From: an uncultured Methylococcaceae bacterium
GTDB taxonomy: Bacteria > Pseudomonadota > Gammaproteobacteria > Methylococcales > Methylomonadaceae
Assembly: GCA_903939355.1 (NCBI GenBank)
Contig: CAJAHC010000050.1
Span: forward strand, 1 to 11,628
Length of the DNA stretch: 11,628 nucleotides
Reading direction: 5' to 3'
A program made the translations under genes and the position numbers. Below the pieces are notes generated by a model. The model was not told the origin of the DNA. It ran no database searches and saw only the letters and a list, made by a program, of their open reading frames with translations. Shown piece after piece: positions 6,212 through 11,628 of the stretch (the first letter of the stretch is position 1; each line of letters starts with the position of its first letter).

Positions 6212-7441
6212 GTGCTAAATATTATTTGGATCTTTTTTTTTCTGGCTGCTTTTTTTACTGCGTTGTTTAAAATGGCTTTTCTGGGAGATCAGCAGGTTTT
6301 TGCACAAATTATGGAAGCTATGTTTAGCTTATCAAAATCCGCTTTTGAGATCTCACTTGGCTTAACCGGTGTCTTAGCTTTATGGCTGGGGATTATGAAA
6401 ATTGGTGAGAGGAGTGGCTTTATCCAATTACTAACGCAAAGCCTTACGCCTTTATTTAGCCGTCTGATGCCCGATGTGCCCAAAGGACATCCTGCGTTGG
6501 GTGCAATTGTTATGAATATTTCTGCAAATGCTCTGGGTCTTGATAACGCAGCTACTCCATTGGGCATTAAAGCGATGCAGGAATTACAAACACTTAATCC
6601 GCATCCGGACACTGCTACTAATGCGCAGATTTTATTTTTAGTGATCAATACATCGGGTGTTACTTTGTTTCCGATTACTATTTTTACCTACCGGGCCCAG
6701 CTTGGCGCCGTTAATCCAACGGATGTCTTTATACCTATATTAATTGCGACTTACATGTCAACGCTAGCAGGCTTGCTTGCCGTAGCCTTTGTACAGAGAA
6801 TTAATTTGTTGGATAAAGTGGTTTTGGCTTATCTTGGCGGCTTTACGCTAATTGTCGGAGGTTTATTGGGCTATTTTTCCAGTTTGCCGCAAGCGCAAAT
6901 GCTTCAGCAATCTGCCATTATCAGCAATGTGATTCTGTTTTTTTTGGTCATCGGTTTTATTTTGGGCGCGCTTTACAAAGGTATTAACGCCTACGATGCT
7001 TTTATAGAAGGCGCTAAGGAAGGTTTCCAAACCGCTATATTGATTATTCCTTATTTGGTCGCTATGTTGGTTGCCATTGGCGTGTTTAGAGCCAGTGGAG
7101 CGCTGGATTTACTAGCGGATTTGGCGAGAGTTATTGTGCATCACTTTATGTTGGATGATCGTTTTGTTGATGCATTGCCAACCGCTTTGATGAAGCCTTT
7201 TAGTGGTAGCGGAGCTAGGGCAATGATGATAGATACTATGAAAAATCATGGTGCAGATTCTTTTGCAGGACGCTTGGCTTCTATTGTACAAGGCAGTACA
7301 GAAACTACTTTTTACGTTTTGGCCATTTACTTTGGTTCCGTAGGTATCAAACGTATTCGTCATGCGGCTGCCTGTGGGATAATAGCCGACTTTGCAGGGA
7401 TTGCCGCCGCAATTTTTGTTGCCTATTGGTTCTTTGGATAA
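6212..7441 (+). CDS. Fused SpmA/SpmB-type membrane protein, nucleoside recognition (Gate) domains
   Basis: This 409-residue inner-membrane protein resembles the spore maturation proteins SpmA and SpmB joined into one chain, as found in many non-sporulating bacteria; its role there is unknown. The N-terminal half (about 1-200) has hydrophobic helices around 3-22, 45-62, 138-158 and 172-194 and the conserved MNISANALGLDNAATPLG block (101-118). The C-terminal half (about 205-409) repeats the theme with helices near 205-222, 236-255, 272-292 and 388-407 and the block LPTALMKPFSGSGAR (322-336), then GSTETTFYVLAIYFGSVG (361-378). The GTG at 6212 fits the family's MLNxIWxFFF opening, but no Shine-Dalgarno is visible. 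It is followed 3 nt later by mtaB, so the two are probably cotranscribed. Confidence 0.88.
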   Translation: MLNIIWIFFFLAAFFTALFKMAFLGDQQVFAQIMEAMFSLSKSAFEISLGLTGVLALWLGIMKIGERSGFIQLLTQSLTPLFSRLMPDVPKGHPALGAIVMNISANALGLDNAATPLGIKAMQELQTLNPHPDTATNAQILFLVINTSGVTLFPITIFTYRAQLGAVNPTDVFIPILIATYMSTLAGLLAVAFVQRINLLDKVVLAYLGGFTLIVGGLLGYFSSLPQAQMLQQSAIISNVILFFLVIGFILGALYKGINAYDAFIEGAKEGFQTAILIIPYLVAMLVAIGVFRASGALDLLADLARVIVHHFMLDDRFVDALPTALMKPFSGSGARAMMIDTMKNHGADSFAGRLASIVQGSTETTFYVLAIYFGSVGIKRIRHAAACGIIADFAGIAAAIFVAYWFFG

Positions 7442-7444
7442 TTA

Positions 7445-8761
7445 ATGAAAGTTCATCTTAAAACGCTCGGCTGTCGTCTCAACGAAGCAGAATTGGAAAC
7501 TTGGGCACAGGCTTTTCAAAAATCAGGGCATCAAATAACACGGCAAGCTGAGGTGGCTAATTTAATTGTGATTAATTCATGCGCAGTTACGCAAGATGCC
7601 GCTAGAAAGTCACGTCAACTTATTCGTCGTATACATAGGGATAACCCACAAGCTAAACTGGTAGTGAGTGGTTGTTACGCGACTTTAAATCAAGACGAAG
7701 CTGCGTCATTGTTGGGTGTTGATTTGGTGGTTAGTAACAGAGATAAGGATCAGTTGGTAGAAAAAACCTTAACAGAACTTAACATGAATGTTATGCCAGT
7801 GATGTCTGCAGAGCCTGGTGAAATATCTTTATTTACTCGCGGCAGGCAACGGGCTTTTGTTAAAGTGCAAGATGGATGTCGTTATCGCTGCACTTTTTGT
7901 ATTGTTACTGTGGCACGTGGAGAAGAGGTCAGTCGTTCAGTGCAGGCTGTTATAGATGAAATCAATACTCTTCATAAACAAGGTATTACGGAAGTTATTT
8001 TGACCGGCGTCCATTTAGGCGGGTATGGTAGTGACTTGGGAAACAATCTGTCTGATTTAATCAGCACAATTTTAGCTGAAACCGATATTCCAAGGCTTAG
8101 ATTGGGTTCGTTAGAACCATGGGAATTATCGGAAGATTTTTTTACCTTATTTCAAAATACACGCTTAATGCCACATTTGCATTTACCCTTACAAAGTGGT
8201 TCAGATACTGTTCTGCGCAGAATGGCTAGGCGTTGTAAAACCGAAGAGTTCGCTGCTATTGTTAAGAAATTGCGAGCGCAAATCCCTCACTTTAATGTGA
8301 CTACCGACATTATTGTGGGTTTTCCCGGTGAAACTGAAGAGGAATGGCAGGAAAGCTTTAGCTTTATTAAACAAATCGGTTTTGGGCATATCCATATCTT
8401 TACCTATTCCAGTAGGGAAGGTACAAAAGCTGCCACCTTGCCAAATCAACTGAATAACGACGTTAAAAAACAGCGAAGTCAACAGTTACATGTTTTAGCC
8501 AATGACATGAAATTACAGTTTTGCAGAGACAATTTAGGTCATGAGTTTCCTGTGTTATGGGAAGGATATAACGAGCCACTCGACGGTGGAAAGCAAAAGG
8601 TATTTGGCTATACACCCAATTACCTTAAAGTCAGTTCTCTAATAAATAACGATGAATCTGTTGAGAATAAAACTATTTCAACGAGATTAATAGCGGTCGA
8701 GGAGTTGTCTATTTTTGGGGAAATGTTAGGTAGTTCATTACCTTTGAATAGTTCAGGTTAA
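7445..8761 (+). CDS. mtaB: tRNA t6A37 methylthiotransferase MtaB
   Basis: MtaB uses two iron-sulfur clusters and S-adenosylmethionine to convert t6A at position 37 of ANN-decoding tRNAs to ms2t6A, supporting accurate decoding. The 438 residues show the three-part methylthiotransferase layout: an N-terminal UPF0004 domain with cluster cysteines C10, C46 and C77, a radical SAM domain with C145, C149 and C152 in CRYRCTFC, and a C-terminal TRAM-like domain (about 370-425). The HLKTLGCRLNEAE opening and FVKVQDGCRYRCTFCIV are of the MtaB rather than MiaB or RimO type, as is the unaltered HLPLQSGSD block (246-253). The last 15 or so residues are a variable tail. It starts 3 nt after the SpmAB gene with only a weak GGA, suggesting translational coupling. 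Confidence 0.92.
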   Translation: MKVHLKTLGCRLNEAELETWAQAFQKSGHQITRQAEVANLIVINSCAVTQDAARKSRQLIRRIHRDNPQAKLVVSGCYATLNQDEAASLLGVDLVVSNRDKDQLVEKTLTELNMNVMPVMSAEPGEISLFTRGRQRAFVKVQDGCRYRCTFCIVTVARGEEVSRSVQAVIDEINTLHKQGITEVILTGVHLGGYGSDLGNNLSDLISTILAETDIPRLRLGSLEPWELSEDFFTLFQNTRLMPHLHLPLQSGSDTVLRRMARRCKTEEFAAIVKKLRAQIPHFNVTTDIIVGFPGETEEEWQESFSFIKQIGFGHIHIFTYSSREGTKAATLPNQLNNDVKKQRSQQLHVLANDMKLQFCRDNLGHEFPVLWEGYNEPLDGGKQKVFGYTPNYLKVSSLINNDESVENKTISTRLIAVEELSIFGEMLGSSLPLNSSG

Positions 8762-9085
8762 ATTTTGCTTTTTTGATAAAATCCAGTATATCTTAAAGAC
8801 AATGTGTGATCTACTCCAATAGGATTGATGTTGTTGGCTATCAGGACAAATATATGTAATATTCAATTTATAATTAAGCATATTTTCCTGAGACAACTCG
8901 TTTTCTTGACAGAGATTGACGAGATATAGGAAGGCAAGGATTACTGAAAGTTTTTCAGAAGGACTTACAGTCTTGTGACTTGTAATAACCCGAAGGGTAT
9001 AAGGCAGGAAATTCCATATGAAACCCTGCTGGAACGACGGAAATATGATTTGTGTAACTACTCATTCACAATAAGCAAAAATAAG
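8762..9085 (+). promoter_or_regulatory. 324-bp gap and probable trpS leader with small hairpins
   Basis: No gene is supported here. TTGACA (8906-8911) and a second TTGAC (8916-8920) are good -35 candidates, but the nearest -10-like hexamers (TATAGG at 8925-8930) are too close. Downstream lie three small hairpins: CTGAAA-gtt-TTTCAG (8944-8958), ACCC-gaa-GGGT (8988-8998) and GCAGG (9004-9008) pairing with CCTGC (9025-9029). The trpS frame is open back to a GTG at 8975, but those 37 codons contain no tryptophan and do not resemble TrpRS. This may be a structured 5' leader or the remnant of an inserted element. No known riboswitch is recognised. Confidence 0.4.
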
Positions 9086-10108
9086 ATGGAACACATGAAG
9101 AAAGCAATTGTTTTAACAGGCATTACAACTACCGGTACGCCTCATTTAGGTAATTATGTAGGTGCTATCAGGCCAGCTATTACTGCCAGTAAAGATGCTA
9201 ATGTCTCACCTTTTTATTTTTTGGCCGATTATCATGCCTTAATTAAATGTCAGGAACCGGAAAGAGTTCGTCGGTCTAGTTTGGAAATTGCTGCAACTTG
9301 GCTGGCATTAGGCTTGGATACTTCAAATGCGGTTTTTTATCGCCAGTCAGATGTGCCTGAAATTATGGAATTGACGTGGATGTTGACTTGCGTGGCGTCT
9401 AAAGGTTTGATGAATAGGGCTCATGCTTATAAAGCAGCTGTTGCCGAGAATGAGCAGGGCGGTGAAAACGACCCCGATAAAGGCATTAATATGGGCTTGT
9501 TCAGCTATCCAATACTGATGGCTGCAGATATTTTAATGTTTAATGCCAACAAAGTGCCGGTCGGTAAAGACCAAATACAGCATATTGAAATGGCTCGTGA
9601 TATTGCCGGACGGTTTAATCACATTTATGGTGAGCATTTTGTTTTACCCGAAGCAATAATTGATGAGCATGGTGCAACTTTATTGGGGCTTGATGGCCGA
9701 AAAATGAGTAAAAGTTACAATAACACGATCCCCTTATTTGAGCCTGAGAAAAAACTAAAAAAATTGATCAACAAAATCAAAACCAATTCGTTAGAGCCGG
9801 GTGAGCCTAAAGACCCTGATGATTGTACTTTATTCAGTATCTATAGGTCGTTTGCTAACACCGAACAAGTGCTTGAAGTACGTCAACAATATGCAGAGGG
9901 TATTGCTTGGGGTGAAATGAAACGGGTTTTATTTGAGCATATAAACGACCATATTACCCCGGCACGAGAGCGTTATGAGGCATTAATGCAAGCACCTGAG
10001 CATATTGAGGAGCAATTGCAGGAAGGTGCATTAAAAGCCAGGGCTGTTAGCGCCCCCTTTATTAAGGAATTGCGTAAAGCAGTGGGTATTTCTAGGATTT
10101 CGTTGTGA
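9086..10108 (+). CDS. trpS: Tryptophanyl-tRNA synthetase
   Basis: This class I enzyme charges tRNA-Trp with tryptophan using ATP, in the cytosol. The 340-residue length is normal for bacterial TrpRS. Counting from the ATG at 9095, the HIGH-type signature is TPHLGNYVG (15-23) and the second signature is [10 protein letters not shown] (201-210), both intact. [33 protein letters not shown] (134-147) and [18 protein letters not shown] (154-171) are strongly diagnostic. The start could be ATG 9086 (MEHMKK) or ATG 9095 (MKKAIV): both lack a strong ribosome-binding site, and a weak GGA at 9088-9090 favours 9095. A GTG at 8975 is rejected because its extension has no counterpart. The stop overlaps the next gene's GTG by 4 nt. 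Confidence 0.95.
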   Translation: MEHMKKAIVLTGITTTGTPHLGNYVGAIRPAITASKDANVSPFYFLADYHALIKCQEPERVRRSSLEIAATWLALGLDTSNAVFYRQSDVPEIMELTWMLTCVASKGLMNRAHAYKAAVAENEQGGENDPDKGINMGLFSYPILMAADILMFNANKVPVGKDQIQHIEMARDIAGRFNHIYGEHFVLPEAIIDEHGATLLGLDGRKMSKSYNNTIPLFEPEKKLKKLINKIKTNSLEPGEPKDPDDCTLFSIYRSFANTEQVLEVRQQYAEGIAWGEMKRVLFEHINDHITPARERYEALMQAPEHIEEQLQEGALKARAVSAPFIKELRKAVGISRISL

Positions 10109-10818
10109 AAAAAATAAGGTTTAGTCTATGGCTTAAACAGTCTTTACTATTCGTCAGTCAAGGGCCTTGGGTTTGGTCGGGATACGTTTTGTTCGTAGGA
10201 ATTTTGATGCCGCTGGGCCGAAGTTCACTGGCTTTGGGTATTTTAATTACAGTAACATCGCTGTTTCTTGGCGTGGTTGTTGCCAAATATATTGATCTTA
10301 AGCACACTACAGAGAATCCGGTAGGTTTTTACTGGGCCCTTAACAAAGGCTTGCCATTAGCGGTTTTGGCGGCAAGTAGTATTATGGTTTTGTGGTTTTT
10401 ATTCATGCTGGTCGCTAATCTTTTTAGCGGTGACTATTATAAAATTGTTCAGTTCTTTTTCTTTTGGGAGCTAACGCCCGAGAATTTAAGTCATAGACCA
10501 ATGCCTGAGGTAGCGAGTTGGATTTATTCTTATGCTAATGTTTCTTTGCTATTTACCTTGTTAATGCTGACTACCTTTGCTAGTTGGTTCAGTTATCCAT
10601 TAATGCTTTTTAAAGATCAAAGTTGGAGTGAAGCGGTAGAGCAGGGTAATTACGCAGTTTCTAGGCATCAGGTTGCAATTTATAAGATGTTGGCTTTTCT
10701 ATTTGCTCAAACCTTGCTGTGCATGACAATAACACCGTTATTAACACCGGTTTTGTATATGTTAACGTCAACGATGATGTATGTTTCTTATGCCAGTTTA
10801 TTTGAGGTTGCGAAATAA
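10105..10818 (+). CDS. Multi-pass inner-membrane protein of unknown function
   Basis: This 237-residue protein has five or six predicted hydrophobic helices, at about 21-38, 43-61, 82-107, 140-168, 193-210 and 212-232. The N-terminus is short and basic ([12 protein letters not shown]), and a loop around 108-137 is the longest soluble segment. It loosely recalls BPSS1780-type membrane proteins of beta- and gammaproteobacteria, for example the paired [17 protein letters not shown] segment (161-177), but I cannot make the assignment firmly. Its GTG overlaps the TGA of trpS (GTGA), so it is probably translated by re-initiation after trpS and belongs to the same transcript. No catalytic motif is visible. 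A transporter or membrane-assembly function is only a guess. Confidence 0.75.
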   Translation: MKKIRFSLWLKQSLLFVSQGPWVWSGYVLFVGILMPLGRSSLALGILITVTSLFLGVVVAKYIDLKHTTENPVGFYWALNKGLPLAVLAASSIMVLWFLFMLVANLFSGDYYKIVQFFFFWELTPENLSHRPMPEVASWIYSYANVSLLFTLLMLTTFASWFSYPLMLFKDQSWSEAVEQGNYAVSRHQVAIYKMLAFLFAQTLLCMTITPLLTPVLYMLTSTMMYVSYASLFEVAK

Positions 10819-10887
10819 CGGGTGTGCAGATTATGCCAATATATAACTTAACGAGAAAAAAGCTCTAAAGCAGATAAATAACATTAT

Positions 10888-11628
10888 GAGACCTTTGCAC
10901 GAACCCTGTAAAAATATCATGAAAATGAGATAATGGAGCATAGAAAATCATCTGAACTAGGTAATTAAAATGGCGTGGAAAAACTTACAACAAACGACCT
11001 TAGTTGATGCGATGCTGATTGAACATGAGGCCTTAAAAGAGCTAGATGATGTTCATGAACTTATCAACTGGTCAAGAATTGAAAGTTTACTTGCTGGGCT
11101 TCATTCCAGTCCTCGCGGGGAAAAAGCCTGGCCACCTTTAATGATGTTTAAAGCGCTATTATTGCAAAGTTGGTATGCATTAAGTGATCCGGCTTTAGAA
11201 AAACAACTAGCACGTGACCTGCTTTTTCGTCGTTTTATAGGCTTAAGTATTTCTGAGTCAGTCCCTGATCATTCAACCCTATGGCGGTTTCGTCAATTGT
11301 TGGAAAAGCAAAGCTTAATGAATGTCCTACTAAATGCCATTAATAATCAACTTGCAGAGCAGGGTTTATACATTAAATCAGGTGAAGTCAGTATCATTGA
11401 TGCCAGTGTGATTGAAGCTAAACAATGTCGACCTCACAAAAAAGCAGACGGTAGTTCTAGCCAAGATCCTGATGCCGATTGGAACGTCAAAGTAGCCTCT
11501 GATGGGAAACGCAAAAGCACCTACGGATACAAAGCGCATATCAACGTTGATGAAGACGGGTTAATTAAAGCAATAGCTTATTCGGCGGGTAACGTGCATG
11601 ATTCAAATCACTTCACTACCTTACTTGA
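10888..11628 (+). mobile_element. IS5-family insertion sequence, left end only
   Basis: The left end is placed at GAGACCTTTGCACG (10888 onward), a terminus of the type common in IS5-family elements, 82 bp before the transposase start. The element continues beyond the window, so the right inverted repeat and target duplication cannot be checked. The exact outer base is uncertain by a few nucleotides. It lies just downstream of the trpS operon and does not interrupt a visible gene. Confidence 0.75.
10970..11628 (+). CDS. IS5-family transposase, incomplete at the window end
   Basis: The first 219 residues of a DDE transposase are present in one open frame with no frameshift or stop. The N-terminal DUF772-like region has KALLLQSWYALSDPALEKQL (61-80), FRRFIGL (86-92) and PDHSTLWRFRQLL (99-111), typical of the IS5 group. 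The first catalytic aspartate is D144 in SIIDASVIEA; the second is likely D211 in GNVHDSNHF. The catalytic glutamate lies beyond the window. The ATG at 10970 is preceded by AGG at 10959-10961. Because the frame is clean, the element may be active, but this depends on the unseen 3' half. Confidence 0.9.
   Translation, partial: MAWKNLQQTTLVDAMLIEHEALKELDDVHELINWSRIESLLAGLHSSPRGEKAWPPLMMFKALLLQSWYALSDPALEKQLARDLLFRRFIGLSISESVPDHSTLWRFRQLLEKQSLMNVLLNAINNQLAEQGLYIKSGEVSIIDASVIEAKQCRPHKKADGSSSQDPDADWNVKVASDGKRKSTYGYKAHINVDEDGLIKAIAYSAGNVHDSNHFTTLL

Noticed and set aside
6289..6648. Minus-strand frame of 119 codons in the SpmAB gene
   Set aside because: It lies opposite a strongly conserved coding region and shows no start signal or recognisable domain.
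8975..9085. In-frame N-terminal extension of TrpRS from GTG 8975
   Set aside because: The extra 37 residues have no place in TrpRS, which begins just before the nucleotide-binding fold; no convincing ribosome-binding site is seen.
8762..9085. Trp attenuator or T-box leader for trpS
   Set aside because: The open leader frame has no Trp codons, no terminator hairpin with T-tract is visible, and T-boxes are not expected in gammaproteobacteria.

Overview
The window looks like chromosomal DNA of an AT-rich gammaproteobacterium. The best guess is a methanotroph of the Methylococcales (Methylobacter-like), from overall protein character: a RhlE-type helicase, the DUF2288 and DUF1415 proteins, a fused SpmA/SpmB protein beside MtaB, and an IS5-family transposase. 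No 16S rRNA or methane-oxidation gene is present, so the genus is inference only.

Layout. Positions 1-318 hold no convincing gene, only short inverted repeats. A small unknown gene (319-528, minus) points away from a two-component pair: a soluble PAS histidine kinase (742-2004) overlapping a FixJ-type response regulator (1994-2623). An 8-bp unit repeated four times lies in the leader of that pair. Next come a RhlE-type DEAD-box RNA helicase (2826-4145) with a structured leader, a DUF2288 protein (4225-4524, minus), a TPR protein with an acidic tail (4611-5402) and a DUF1415 protein (5457-6017, minus). From 6212 a fused SpmA/SpmB-type membrane protein is followed after 3 nt by the tRNA methylthiotransferase MtaB (7445-8761). 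After a 324-bp gap with small hairpins come tryptophanyl-tRNA synthetase (9086-10108) and, overlapping it by 4 nt, a multi-pass membrane protein of unknown function (10105-10818). The left end of an IS5-family insertion sequence begins near 10888 and runs off the window with its transposase incomplete.

How the genes work together. Most of the window is ordinary chromosomal housekeeping: RNA remodelling (RhlE), tRNA modification (MtaB) and tRNA charging (TrpRS), with conserved proteins of unknown role between them. The signalling pair is probably one kinase-to-regulator phosphorelay; its signal and target genes cannot be read here. I found no CRISPR array, tRNA or rRNA gene, prophage, toxin-antitoxin pair or recognisable defence system. 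The most interesting leads are regulatory: the tandem repeat ahead of the sensor kinase, the hairpin-rich leaders of rhlE and trpS, and the duplicated motifs upstream of the SpmAB gene.
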